From NCBI GenBank assembly GCA_029448655.1, contig JACCLO010000013.1:1116001-1180000 (forward strand): DNA of 64,000 nucleotides. Reading direction: 5' to 3'. The notes under the pieces are model-generated. The model was given only the letters and a program-made list of their open reading frames with translations, was not told the origin of the DNA and made no database searches. Of the stretch, positions 43,166 through 55,848 are shown in pieces. The first letter of the stretch is position 1. Every line of letters begins with the position of its first letter. The stretch comes from Wolfiporia cocos (lineage: Eukaryota > Basidiomycota > Agaricomycetes > Polyporales > Phaeolaceae). Position numbers and translations under genes: made by a program.

Positions 43166-43542
43166 TATCAAAAACAAGGGGCATGTCTGTGGAGTACTGT
43201 ATATCTTGGAGGGTTCAAGCATGGCCTTGGATGTTGCCTTCAATCCGATATATCTTGCATGTATTTTCGCCTGTGTTCCGCAAGCAATGGCAATGGCATA
43301 CGGTAATCTGAAAAAGGGCCTTAGTCAACGATTAATGGGAAATGAACGACATTTATGGTAGGCGGAATCTACACTCATGATCAGTAAATCCCAGGGCCAC
43401 ACATCTCTTTGTCACCCATACTCTCGCACACATCCCACGGATGTATTCTGGCATGTAAAGATTGGTGGACCACTCCAAACTCAAAATCCTGCTGTGCTGG
43501 GCTAGCATTAAAGGCTTCACATTGGTGACGGTCATTTATGCG

Positions 43543-43761
43543 TCAACCGATTGAAACGTACGGATGTGCAGAAGATGCGACTCTCTGGCCTCGTGCTACT
43601 ATCTTGTCACGATTACGGAGGAAGCTAGGAACTACTATATCAATAACGACTGAATCAGGCGGATATTGAAGCACCCACGGCGCGGCCCGTGACTCCGAGA
43701 TTTGTGAGAGGAGGAGGCACGCAGTAGCCAGGACGGTAAGAGTGACTGGTAGGTGCATCAT
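43543..43761 (-). CDS. Possible small secreted protein or its first exon (72 codons)
   Basis: On the minus strand, MMHLPVTLTVLATACLLLSQ looks like a signal peptide, with a likely cut after SESRA before APWVLQYPPD. The mature part would be about 45 residues ending AHPYVSIG. It may splice onward towards 43353-43500 (an open frame with several Cys) and perhaps to the gene-family fragment at 42795-43049, but I could not prove the joins. Weak support; no homologue recognised. Confidence 0.4.
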   Translation of the reverse strand: MMHLPVTLTVLATACLLLSQISESRAAPWVLQYPPDSVVIDIVVPSFLRNRDKIVARGQRVASSAHPYVSIG

Positions 43762-45354
43762 GAAGTGCTGCGTATGTGCGTATGACGGTTATCGAGAGAT
43801 TGAGGGATTCGTATTGCGGTGACCTGCCGTGACTTTTCCAACGTACTTAAGCGGCTTAAGGCCGTGGATTAAAGCAAACGTACAATAGTGAGCTAGAGCA
43901 ATTCCACGATGCTGAATACTCACCAACCAGTGCCTTGACTCCGGTTTGTGGAATGGGGTTGGAAAGCCAACGGCTCAATGCCTCTTAAGGTCTGGCGGAC
44001 CCGGATTCGTCATCATGCCATGCACGAGACCGATATCTTAGCTTACATTTGCCGAAAGCCAGGAACAGTGTGTGGCGCAGTGCCATGACAATGCCGCAGG
44101 GGAGCGCTGTTTGTGGCAACATGCATCACTGAGCGTACGTTGAATATCACACTCTAATTGCAGTTTGTTCCGAAGCATAGCCTAGCCACGGTAACATCGG
44201 AGACATCATAGTTTTGTGTGGCATGAAGAAAGGTTGTTGAACTTATAGCCTGACAACGCCGCTGGAACTAGCAGCTATTCAAATGATTGAAAAGTGAACC
44301 TGTTACCTTACTGCATGGGTTGTGTGCTGTGCTGTGTCAATGTCAAGCGCAGCAGAACGAAGAGCAATTACATGAAGTATTCAGGGTCTCTTGTAGGCCT
44401 GACAGGACTCTGATCAATGTAATCCCACATAGCCCAAGTAAGAGCTATTGAAGGTGTGGGAGTCAGGACAAATCCAATATGAGCGAGAAGCGGCTTTAGT
44501 TGCACAGAACAAACTACGGCAGCCAGTGAGTATATCACTGGAAGGTATGCGCACGCAGAAGAATTTGACACTTGAGCATGAAGTACGGTGCGTGGAAACA
44601 GCGCGCGGCGCCACTGGTTTTGGGCGCGATCAGCGGTAGGTGGCGCAGGACTTGTTAGTCTCGGAGCCCTAACGCCACCGCGTCCACGGCGTGAAGACAA
44701 AGGTCAAGGCGCGATCAGTCAAGTATCTCCATTGATGTTTGCTGGGTGGGCTGTTCGCCAATTCGATAGAGCCTCTACACAGACATGATTTTAGACAACT
44801 CGCCGTATGCAAGGGGCGATGGCATAGCTCCAATCATCAGCCCCTGCACAGCTTAATTTGTGCGCCGGAGCAATTGTTGAGACTCACGCCACATCCAATA
44901 TTCAAAAAAACGCGGCCGCATCCCCGGCATCACGCGATCACGAAAATGCATCACAGACCGGCGCATCGTACACCGGCCTGCCACCTTCGTCTCGGCCTGC
45001 ATCTGCGTCAAAGGAACGCTCCATTTCAGAACAGCGATACGTAGGCGGTGCATGCCGTTCAAGAACAGATAGATCAGAGCCGCGCAAACGTGAAACCAGA
45101 TCAGTCGATGGCTGCGAGAGTACTGCAGATCAGGCGCGTTGCGCATGAAGTATACGCGCCCGGGGAGTCTCCGAGGTACGATCTGAGCATTGACATCGAA
45201 CCCAAGCTAGGACTGAGTACCGAGAGGTTGATATTATCCTCAAACATGAACAGCTAGATAGTTCTTGATGCTCGCTGCAATTCCGCGAGCTCTGCAACGC
45301 AAGAGCGTGAAGCATCGACTAGAGGATGGGCTCGTATGATGGTCACCTACCCAG
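43762..45354. other. Unassigned stretch
   Basis: About 1.6 kb. Open frames on both strands (e.g. minus 44368-44700, hydrophobic middle; plus 44858-45148) have no family signature I know, so they are left uncalled. Confidence 0.35.
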
Positions 45355-48243
45355 ATGCATGTCATTGAGAGCTGCACTTTAACGTTTAACCATGGACGGT
45401 ACTGGCTAGCGGCACCACAGTCAACTCGCTCAATCAGAATCACTGATACAAGCCCTAATAGAAGCCACTTCCAAGTCCGCCGGGCCGCCCACCTTGAAGC
45501 CACAACGCGACCCACGCGCTCCGCGCCGCGGGCGTCTGTCGCACTTGCACCCGAATCCCATCACGCTCCCCAGGCACGCTCCCACCACTCATCTCCGCCC
45601 AGCACATGCACTCGCACGCCTTCGCTCGTATCCAGAGCGCGGACCGCCCTCGAGGCAGCCCGCGCGCTCTCCAGATACCGACCAGAGCGCCGTCGTCCGC
45701 GCAGCGGGGAGCGTCCGAACATCCTCGTAGCCTGGGTGCTCCGGCCCGCGCACTCTTCGTCGAACCGTCCAAAGGCGGACAGCGCCGCGACATCCGGACG
45801 CGATCCTCCAGGCCTTGCGCACCCGCGGCACGCAACGGAGCATGCGCGCCGCGCGATCCGTCGCCATCGCCATCGCCATCGCCATCTCGCAGCCCTCTGC
45901 ATCCTTCTAGTCTGAGTCTCCCGGGGTGCACGCGGAGGCCGCCTGCGCGCGAACGTCCGCGGGCCGGCCCTCGAGGCTCGGACGCTGAGCCTATCGCCAG
46001 TCCGCCGGGCTCTCGCGCGGTCCAGAACAGCCCATTCGTACGTTACCGTCGACGGCCCCGGCGAAGTGCGCGGACGCTGTCAATATCGATGGTGCGCCCC
46101 GCCGTCGATCCCCCGCGTCGTCGGTCGCGCGCGCGCCGCTCGTGCTCGCGCTGGGGTGTGTGGGCTGTCGGGAAGTTGGCGGGGAAGTTGGCGGGAGCAC
46201 GACGGGTGGCAAGGCTTGGTGAGGGCTGGCACGCGCGGACCTCGGCGGTGTTACTGTGCTGTGCGCGCTGCTCTGCCGATCGTTCTCACACGCGCGATCT
46301 GGCTCAGCCTTGGCTCGTCCTCTCGCGCGCGTGCCGTGGCTCTGCCCTCGCGCCGAACAGCGTCCCAGAGCTTCGCGCACAGACCCCTGCGCCGCCAGTG
46401 CGCCTTGCTGAGCCGGCGGACTCGAACTCGGGGGCATTCAGACCTTGTTCTAAATCGATACCGATACCCCGAGGACAGACCCTGAGCCTCACCCTGAGCT
46501 TACGCGCCGCTTCTCGGGCTCCGCGCCAAACTTCATTAATTTGTGCGTCGAGAGCGAGATCGCCGTGGCACACAACCTCGCCGGCGACGTAATCGCTGAC
46601 GACGCGCAGCGTCGGCGTCTGCCTCTGGATTCTCTCCACCTGCCTTCTCGCCCCCGCACCCGCAGTCCTCTTCTCTCTTGTTCGTACTGCGCCAGCCGAC
46701 CTGCGTCCAAAAGGGGACCGCCGCCGGGACTCGATTCAGACCGCGCAGCGCACACACGAGGGGACGACGGCCCGTCCGCCCTGGCCAAAGCGCCTCCGCG
46801 GACACCACTGACCACGTGCGCGCCGCCCTTTCCCCGCTCCACCAGCGAGCGAGCCTGACGCCGCAGGCCTCTGTCGCGCAGCGCTCTGCCCTCGATAGCC
46901 GAAACCTAACCCGACGCTAGTGTCTGGCCACAGCCACAAACCACAGCGCTGCCCGCGAGGCTCGAGAGCCCGCCGGGCCAGCCGTCCAGAGCGGGCATAG
47001 CCAGACGAGCCGCGAACGAACTCTGAACCCAAAAACTCTGAACGCGAGGCGCCCCGCGCAGAGACGAGACCCCGGCCGCTGTCGCGGGCCACGTGCGCCG
47101 CGCTTCATTCTGCACCCTGACGGGGCGGACATCGACACGCATATATATTGACATTGAGTCGCGAGCAGACGCCGCGTTCGCGAAGATTGGTATGTGTCCT
47201 TCCTTGTTTGAGTGTGCGTTGTGCGGCCGAGACCACGGCGCCTGCGCCTGCGCGTTGCTCGCTCGCGTTGCCGCCCGCAGAATCCCCGCGCACGGTATTG
47301 GATATTGAGAGGGTGCTCGCGAGTCGAGTCCGCGAACGTTGACCCTGACCTTCTCCTCCCTACGCGGTCTCGCGGCCTGCCGACGTTGTACTCGCGCCGC
47401 CTCTTCTGATCTGCGTCCGCGCACGGTGCCCTGCGCATTCGACGCTTCTCTCCTGTCCGTTCGCCGATCTGAATTCTGCGGCGAACGTCGCGTGGCGCGT
47501 CGCACGGCCCAGAGTCGACCGGGCGTTTCGCTCCGCTCGAGCACGCGGAGGCTGCGGGCTGCAGATCCCGTACGTACACATGCTCGCATGGATGGAGCGC
47601 AGGGTTCGGACGCGCGATCGCCGCTGGCGGGCGTCGTGCACGTCCTGGAGGCGGACGAGGAAGGCGGACGAGGACGGGTGGAAACGCCGGTGTCAGCGCG
47701 CGCGTGGCAACCGTCAGCCCTGCGCGTCTCCATCTGTCCATCTCTGCGTCTGTTCATCTCTGCGTCCGTTCATGTCTGCGCACGGCTGACAGCTGATGAT
47801 CGTGCGCGATCGCAGGCACGGATACTTGCTCATATAGCAGCGTCGCAAGGCGCCGCCTCTCGATCCTGCGCACTGCTTTTTGGTCAGGTTCGTGAGTGGC
47901 TTGGCCGTGCGGGCGGTGCACTGCGCGTTGGCGGAATCAGGATGCTGATGTGTGCTGTCGCGGGATAGATCGATCGTTGTGGCTGGGTGGGCATCGCGCG
48001 GACGTGATCGCAACGAACGTGGTGCGAGCCGCGGCCGACGGCCTCGACCGAGACAGGTGGAATTATAAAGTACCGGTACAAGCACAGCACGCGAGGAGGT
48101 GGGTACGACTCCGAGCGAGAACGCGCCGCCGGCACACGGCTGACACCGGCACTAGCACCCGCCGACGGACACACGCTCGCGCAGACCGGCCGGCGCACGC
48201 GCCCTTCCGATTTCCGACTAGACAGAACCGACACAGGACGAAC
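45355..48243. other. GC-rich non-coding region upstream of the F-box-like gene
   Basis: Base composition rises sharply here and produces long overlapping frames on all strands, none with a recognisable domain. It contains a short (CCATCG)n run near 45863-45890 and TATA-like sites at 47136 (CATATATATTG) and 48061 (AATTATAAAGTACC), the latter about 180 bp before the gene start. Confidence 0.45.
48061..48068 (+). promoter_or_regulatory. Possible TATA box of the F-box-like gene
   Basis: ATTATAAA stands out in a strongly GC-rich region about 180 bp before the ATG at 48244. Candidate only. Confidence 0.35.
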
Positions 48244-51200
48244 ATGCAGCTCCTGCGAAGAAAGCGCTCCGCCTCGCTCCGGGCCGCGCGCGAGCCCTCG
48301 CCGCCGCCTGACATTGCGCCCGCGGCACACCAGCCGCCCGTGCTGCCCGCGACGTACGCGCACACCTGGCACGCGGGTGCGGGGGGGCCTGGGGAGGGAG
48401 GGGACGAGAGGGGGGAGGGCGACGCGGGCGCGCTCCCGCTGTACACACGTTTCGCGACGGTGGGCGCGGGCGGCGCGCTCGGGGGCGGGATCGGGATTGG
48501 GGAGGGCGACGGGTGGGGCGACGAGGTGCAGCGCGCGGTGGAGCAGGCGGGGGCCGCGGCGGAGAGCGCGCGTGCGGAGGGCGCACGTGCGGAGGGCGCA
48601 CGTGTGGACGGGGACGCCGAGCGGGAGGCGCGGCGGGCGCGGCGGCGCGAGAGAGACAGGGAGAGGGAGGCAGACGCGGAGGGGGAGGCGCCCGCGCGGA
48701 GGCAGACGCGGAGGCGGGGCCCGCCGCTGTCGCCGTCGGCGTACGCGGCGTCGCCGCGGCTCAGCAAGCGTGCGAGCGCGAACACGCACGCGGCGCCGGG
48801 GGAGGGCAGGGGGAGGCGGGGTGCACCGGGAGGCGAGGGGGGCGCGGCTGCGCCGCTTGGGCGAGAAGGGAGCACCCGGGCTGCGCCGCGCGCGGGGGAC
48901 GACGTCGAGGGTGTGGAGCGGGAGGGGCGCGTGCCTGCGCTAGCGGGGGCGCATGCGCAGCAGGCGGAGCCGGCGCGGGAACAGGGCGCGTACGAGAGCG
49001 AGGGCAGCGCGGAGGGCCCGGCGCGGGCGGGGCAGCCGCGGCGCAAGTACTCGCTGCTGGCCGCGCTCGGGCTCGGGCGGCGCGGGGCGGACGGGAGCTC
49101 GAGCGACGAGGTGCGCGAGGAGGTGAGTGCGATCGCAGTGACGTCGTGGCTGGCGTCGCCCGGTTTGGGCGAGGCCCGGCGGTGGGGAGGCGCCCGCGGG
49201 CACTGGCAGGACGGACGCAGCGAGAAGGCGACGGACGCTACCGTTGCGACGGGGGGCGTTCCTGGGGCACCGGGACGGCGTCTGATGCACGCCGCTTCGC
49301 TCGGGCCCTGTAGGTTCTCGCCGTCCTCCCCGCGGGGGGATATAAGAGAAGGCAGCAACGTGGGCCCCGCGCGAGGCCAGCTGCCTCTGCCTCTTGTGCC
49401 TTCGTCCGCGGATCCTTGCCGCTCTTGCGCTCACCATGCACACGCTCACCCGCGCATATACACAGGCGCAGCCCCCGCGCGGACGGGAGAAGGGAAAACG
49501 GCGCGACGCGCCCGCTGCGGTGAGTGCTGCCGTCCGTGGTCCTGCTCCGTCTCTGGGGGCCGTGGCTGCTCTGCGCTGCCCTGCACGCCCCCGTCCGATC
49601 GCATCCGCGCACCATCCCCGCCGCAGCCCCGCGTCCGCGCCACCGCGCGATCGCCGCCCGCCATTTGGCAATCCAGCCGCCCGGCCATTCAGTCCGCGGC
49701 TCGCATCACGCGACGCGCCGCGCGTATGTCGCCCTCATTTCCTCTCCTGCGCGCGGGCGCCCCATTGCGTGCGCGATAACGACGCCGTCGGCGCCTCGGA
49801 TGCCAAATAGCCTTCGTGCTGCTTAGACTGGCATCTGGCTGCTCGAGCCTGATCATTGATGCCTAATGTCTGTCTGACGGGCGCGCGCGTCGGGTGTTGT
49901 GCGTGGGTCACACGCTGCCACGCGCCCCGTGCGTGCTCCGTGCGTGTGGCGCGCACATGCCCCGTCCGTGCGTGCCACAGGGTGCGGATGTGGCGGCTCG
50001 TGGCTGGCTGGGCTGGCCCAGGTGCGGTGGTCGACGTGTGGCGCGCCCGTCGCCCGTCAGCCGGCGGCTAGGCGGCTGGCACGACGGGCGTGGGGCGCGA
50101 TGCGTGTCGATTGTAGGGGGTGGCACGCCTCGCCTGTCGCTTGCTCGCTCGTCGGAACTAACGCGGACCGTGCAAGTGCCGACGTCGTGCGGTCGACGTG
50201 TTGCACGGTGCGCGGAGGCGGTGACAGATGGTATGGTGTCCCTCCGCGGTGGCCCCGGCGCACCGATCCGCGCGGGGCGTGCCCGCAGCGGCGGCGTGCC
50301 CTGCCCCGATGCCGTCGTCTCCGCTGCGTGTGCCGCTGCCCGGGTCGGTGTCGGTGTTGGCGTGCGCCTCGAATGGGGCTCGTCCGCGGCCGCCACGTGC
50401 GCACGCGGACAGACGACAGCCGTCCGCGCGTGTCCGCGATCGTCGTGCATTCCTTCCTTCTGGCGATCGCGCTTCGCGCCTCATCTCCGTCGCTCCGCTG
50501 CACGCGCGAATCATGTCCGCTGCGCCGGTTCTTCCGCTTCCCGCGCCACCGCTCGGCTCCGCTCGCCTTCCCTCGTCTGTGTATCGTATGCGCGTGCGCG
50601 TGCTGACCACCCCCGTCCGCAGCCGCCCTCCGCGTTCGCGCCCCCCGCCGCCGCCGCAAGCGCGCCGCGCACGCCCGCGATGCGCCGCGCGTCCTCGCAC
50701 AGCCTGCGCGCGCACCCGCAGATGCACCTCCAGCAGATGCAGCAGATGCAGATGCAGCAGATGCAGCAGATGCAGAGCCTGCAGATGATGCAGATGCAGA
50801 TGATGCACGGCGCGTATGCAGGGCAGAACTTTGACGGGAGCGTGTACCAGGGCCAGGGCGGGAGCGTTTATCAGGGCCAGGGCGGGAGTGGGTACCCGAG
50901 CCAGAGCCAGAGCGGGTACCCGAGCCAGAGCCAAGTCCAAAGCCAGAACCAGAGCCAGAACCAGAACCAGGGCGCGTACCAGACACCGCCGGGCGTGTAC
51001 TTGCCGCAGACGCAGATGCAGTCGCAGTCGCCGAGCCAGGGCAGGCGGCCATCGGCGAGCCACCACCAGAGCGCGGGGCCGGCGCAGCCGCAGAGCCGGA
51101 GCCAGAGCCAGAGCCAGAGCAGGCGGCCGTCGGCGGGCGCGGGCCAGCCACAGTGGCAACCTCAACCTCAACCTCAACCACCGCAATATCAACCTCAGCC

Positions 51201-54200
51201 GCAGCCGCAGTATCAACCTCAATCGCAAATACAAACGCAGACGCAACCTCAGCCTCAATATCAACCTCAACCTCAAACGCAATCCCAATCGCGATCGCAA
51301 CCTCCGAGCCGGAGCCAGTCCCGCCGCCCCTCCGCGAGCGGTGCACACCCCGCGCCCGCGCCGCCCGCCCAGGGGCTGCCCGGCGGGGACGCGAGGCGAG
51401 TGGAGAGGATGGCGAGCCGCGATGCCGTCGGCGTGGCGAGCCCGCGCACGGTGGCGCGCAAGGCGCCGCCTGCGCTGGGGCACGACGCGCAGCAGCTGCT
51501 CTCGCCGCCGCTCTCGCCGCCGGAGGACATCCGCCCGCGGCGCGCGTCTCGTCAGCCTCAGCAGATGCAGCCAGTGCAGGTGCAGCCGGTACGACGTGAG
51601 CCGAGTGCGCGCGCGCAGCAGGCGCAGAGCGAGCAGCAGCAAAGGCAGAGCGAGCAGCAGCAAAAGCAGACGGTCCCCGAGCCCGGGCGCCCGCGCATCT
51701 TCGCGGCGATGCCATCCGCAGGGGATGCGGGCGAGGTCGAGAGCGAGTCGGACGACGAGGACGAGGACGTCCCGCTTGCGCAGAGCCCGCTCGTCCGCGG
51801 ACGCCCGCGCATCTTCGAGGCGATGGACAATGCCGCCGCCGCCCTCGGTCCCGGTCCCGGCATCGGGCTCGGGCTGGACATTGACGGGCGCGGACCGGTC
51901 GCGGGGGCAGCAGAGAGAGCGGAGGACAAGGACGACCGGGGGATGGACGACAACGACGAGGACGACGAGCGCGCGTACGAGAACACGTGCGGGTACCCGA
52001 CGCCGCGCTCTGCGTCGCCCGCGACGCGCGAGGGCGGCGCGGGCGCGGTGGAGGCGCAGGTCGTGCGGCTCAGCACGGACCCCGGCGCCGAGCGCGTGCG
52101 GAGCGAGACGGACGAGCTGGAGCGCGTGCACGTCCCCGCAGCAGACGCGGTGGAGGTGAGTGCGGCGGCGCGCACGGGCATGCGCCTCCCGCGCCGCAAG
52201 TCGCGCTCGGTCCCGCCGGCAGGGACGCACGCGCGCGCGCGCTCCGCGTCGCGCGAGGGCGGGTGGCGCGCGTGGTTCGGGCGCGGCGCGTCGAAGGAGC
52301 GGCAGGGCGCCGCGGATGGCGCGGGCAGCTCGCACGGCCACGACGCGGCGCAGGCGCAGACGCTGCAGCGCGCGGTCGAGGAGGCGATCGGGCGGCAGGC
52401 GCCCGGGCTCGCGGAGGAGAGGGGGCGCGAGCAGGAGCGGCGCGCGCGCAAGGTGAGCGGGCGCTCGTCGAGCGCGTCGTCCACCGCGTCGGCGCGCGCG
52501 CGCGTCGTCCTGGGCGGGATCGGCGCGGGGATCAAGGTGCTCACCGGGAAGCAAGTCGAGCGGCTCACGCGGGGCGGGCGCGGCGCCGGCGAAGGGAGGG
52601 CGGAGGAGACGGGCAGCCCTGCGTCGTCTGCGCCTGCCACCGGTGTGAGTGGGCAGGACGGGAGGCAGAGTGGCGAAGAGCGTCCGCAGGAGCGGTGGGA
52701 GGAGGAGCGCGTGCGGGAGGTGGAGGAAGTACGAGAGAGGAGGGGAGGGGAGGGCGTGCGCAGCGCGCGAGGGGAGGGGGGAAATATGGTCAGGGAGGGA
52801 AGCGTGCGAGCAGAGCCCGAGGAGCGGCGGGGAAGCGAGGACCGCACGGCGCCCGTCTCCGCCGAGGAATACGCGCGTGCGCGCGCACAGCGGAGGGGCA
52901 CGCGTCTCGGGCACGCCCCGCACAGGGCTGCCGCGCAGCCACCTCTGGAGGCCGCCGCCACACCGGAAGTCCCTCTACTGGCCAAAGCTGCGGAGGCGGT
53001 GCCCGAGGAGGAAAAGCCGCCGCCACCGCCGCCGAAGCCCGCGCGGCCGTACCCGCTGCTGCAGCACGTCCTCTCGCCCGCGCTACTCCCGGGCCTGCTT
53101 GCGCATCTCGCGTATGCAGATTGGTGCGTCCTCTCGCGTGTGTGCCGCGTCGTGCGCACTGGCATTGAGCACGAGCGCGCGCTGACGGAGTGTGTGCTCG
53201 AGCGCTTCCTCGGGCCTGTGGGCTATGTGCGGTGGACGTGGTACGCGGCGGGCGAGCTGGGGCAAAGGGAGGATGGTGAGACGGACAATGAGATGGACAG
53301 GAGGAGGGAGCGGTCGAGGAGGAGGAGGGGGAAGGGGAGGGATGAGGGCGAGCGGGAGCCGCTTGTGCTGACGCTGAAGGTGCGACTTGCTTCCGTTCCG
53401 TGTGGCAGGGAAGATGGCTGACGACAGGGCGGCGGACAGGACCTCCACGCGTACATGCGTGGAGTCTCGATGCCCGTGCACCAGTACGCGTACCACGCCG
53501 CGGGCGACGACGACGCGCTCAAGGCCGGGCTTGCGCGCGCGTGCCGTGCGTACACCCGCGTCGTCCTCCGGCTGCGCGCGCAGGCGGAGGCGGAGGCGCG
53601 CTTCGCCCCGCCGCCGCCCGCCAATCCCGCCCGCGCGCTCTCCCCGGGGTCCACGCGCCGCCCGAGCCGCGCGCCGTCGCCTGCGTCGTCGTTCCACGGC
53701 GGCGCGTCCCTGAGCGGGACGAGCGGCGCCGGCGCCGGCGCGGGATTCCGCTCGCCGCTGTTCAACACGCGCCGTGCGCCGCTGCTGCAGGTGTTCGTGC
53801 CGTCGCCCGAGGGCGACTGGCTGTCGGACGACAGCGTGCTCATGTGCGAAGGCGAGCTGCGGCGCGCGGGCGTGATACACCTTATGCGTGTCGGGGACGT
53901 GGTGTGGGACGTGGCGGTGGGGGATGAGGGGAATATGGGGAGGATGGTGTGGGATGGCGGGTACCTGCTGGTGAGTGTCGTGGTGAGCGATGTGTCGGCG
54001 GCGCTGGGAGGGAGGCTGAGCTTATGTGGCTGACATTGTGATTGTGGCTGGACACGGATGCGGATACGGGGTTTCGTCTTTGACTGCTCGCACATTCGGT
54101 CACGACTTTGACTGACATTTAACATTGCAGGACCTGGACTACTCGTGGTCGCGCATTGGGGACATCCCGCCATACCTGCCCGCTCTTGCGTTCCCACCGT

Positions 54201-54839
54201 CGTACTTTCACCGCGTCGTGCGCACCGCAGGCAGTGGGAACCCCATCGTGCACATCGATATCTCGCCATGGGGCGGAGAAATCGCCGCGAATCTGCAGCT
54301 GCTGCAAGGCCGCACCAAGACTGAGACGTAAGTCGCTCACATGAATTCATCTCCGCGCGTGCTGACCCATCCATGGCTAACAGACCTCAAGGGAACTTCC
54401 ATACTGTCGTCGGCTGGGTGCATCGCTCGTCGTTCACTATACATGCGACGCCGATGCGCATCAACGTCCCGCCGGGCACTGGGCCAGGCCCCGGTGCGGG
54501 TGGCGCGTGGCTAGTCGACCCGGGCTGGCACGGGACCGTCGTCGTCGAGGCGGAGGGCACGAACGAAGGCAAGGCGGACCTGCAGGCGCGCTGCGGGCGT
54601 GCGTTCCCGCAGCGCGTCCCCAGCGCGCGCGAACGCGCGGCGAGTGTGGAGGGCGATAAGGGTGTCGAGAAGCCCAGCCTAGTGTTTCGTATCTTGCGTG
54701 AGAAGAGGTGTGTTGTCTGTTTTTCGTTTCGGCCGGAGCGGGACTGATGGACGGTGACTGGGATGTGCACAGCCGGCCGGGCGAGATATGGATTCGGACC
54801 GTGCGCGACAAGGAGAGACTGAACCTGCCAGGAGCATAG
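48244..54839 (+). CDS. Large Gln-rich F-box-like protein, conserved in basidiomycetes, seven exons
   Basis: Exons 48244-49122, 49466-49519, 50623-53379, 53440-53970, 54131-54327, 54384-54707 and 54773-54839; all GT-AG, phases agree, 1602 aa. It starts MQLLRRKRSASLRAAREP. Residues about 343-545 are Gln-rich low complexity (QMQQMQ, SQSQNQ and QPQPQ runs), followed by basic and acidic disordered stretches with a repeated RGRPRIFEAM/PGRPRIFAAM motif. An F-box-like helix pair (LLPGLLAHLAYADWCVLSRV) sits near 1124-1160. The C-terminal third is a globular domain I recall as widely conserved: DLHAYMRGVS, LLQVFVPSPEGDWLSDDSVL, RVGDVVWDVAVGDEGN, FPPSYFHRVVRT, IVHIDISPWGGEIAANLQLL and SRPGEIWIRTVRDKERL. 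Likely a ubiquitin-ligase adaptor or scaffold; function unproven. The 54-nt second exon is inferred from phase and splice signals only. Confidence 0.85.
50720..51320 (+). repeat. Low-complexity CAG-rich coding repeat in the F-box-like gene
   Basis: Successive tracts built from CAGATG, AGCCAG and CAACCT units encode QM, SQ and QP repeats. Such tracts vary in length between strains and can mediate aggregation or condensate formation; the latter is inference. Confidence 0.85.
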
Positions 54840-55194
54840 TACACATCAGACGTGCCGCGTGGAATTATCGACTGACAAAAGAGTGATGGACTCTAGAAGC
54901 TGTGCATTGGCATGGACTTTTGCTCCTGCGAGTATGTATTCGAGATGACTCGGAGTGATAGAATTCGTGTGTGGTATTCCGTGAGCTATGTGTTATGTAT
55001 ATTGTCCGATTGACAGTGTTTCGGTGTGCACAACAAGACAGCGGCCGCATTGTGAAAGCGAGTGCGCTAAAATAGCGCACGAGCAACTCAGCGTTGGCAC
55101 TCTGGAAGTGGGACAACGTATGTATTCACCTAAGATAGCGTACGAGCAACTGTACACTATGTAAGTACGTGCGAAATGCATATCGTATGTAGAG
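54840..55194. other. Downstream of the F-box-like gene
   Basis: AT content rises again. Holds the first copy of a 33-bp direct repeat (55087-55119) and two nearby CGAGCAACT motifs. No gene. Confidence 0.4.
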
Positions 55195-55848
55195 TAAGGC
55201 TCCAACCATATAATGTATATACCATGTATACATGGTTTTTTATATATACTATATACATGTATTTACACATGGCCGAGTACATGGTATATACATGGTATAT
55301 TATATGGTATATGGTTGTTGTGAATGCATTCATATTAGACCCTCAAATTGTTGTTTTGAATATGTACTTGAGCTAGTTGTGTGTCTTACAGACTGTATGG
55401 TGCAGTGGCAATATGAGATTTGGACAATCTGGTGGCCACTGTGCAAATGCAAAGATGTTAAGTCATAGTTCACACACTCTGCTTACCCTCTCATTTGGCA
55501 GAAGGTAAGATCAGATTTATATTTATGCTATATATTATCCCACATAGTGATTGCATCATGCATCAGACTCATGTGTAAAAGTTTCCCATCATTGTGCACA
55601 ATTCCTAAGCCATTCCAGCTACTAGTGTGGCTGTTGAATACTGAACACCAATTTCTTCCTTGCATCAGCCAAGTGCTGATACCTGTGGCATGTTGTTGAA
55701 GGAGGAGACAATCTCCATAGCCATATGGGCAAGGCAATGGCTATGTCAAGATGTCTGAAAAATCTACCATCTGAAAACAATGTAAACCATGTACATACTA
55801 TGTATATACTGATTTCCTGTACATGTATATTATATGGTTGGAGCCTTA
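55195..55848. mobile_element. hAT-like MITE
   Basis: 654 bp, inverted ends TAAGGCTCCAACCATATAAT, perfect 8-bp duplication ATGTAGAG at 55187-55194 and 55849-55856. No transposase frame. Same family as 41426-42117, in the opposite orientation. Confidence 0.92.

Noticed and set aside
45606..46592. Plus-strand frame of 328 codons in the GC-rich region
   Set aside because: Low-complexity Arg/Pro/Ser composition, equally long frames on the other strand, no domain, no splice-supported extension.
47884..49671. Minus-strand frames opposite the first exon of the F-box-like gene
   Set aside because: Open only because of GC bias; no recognisable sequence.
50057..52923. Long minus-strand frames (552 and 921 codons) opposite the F-box-like gene
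   Set aside because: They are antisense to a spliced gene with conserved domains, are dominated by Arg/Ala/Pro from GC-rich codons, and show no motifs.
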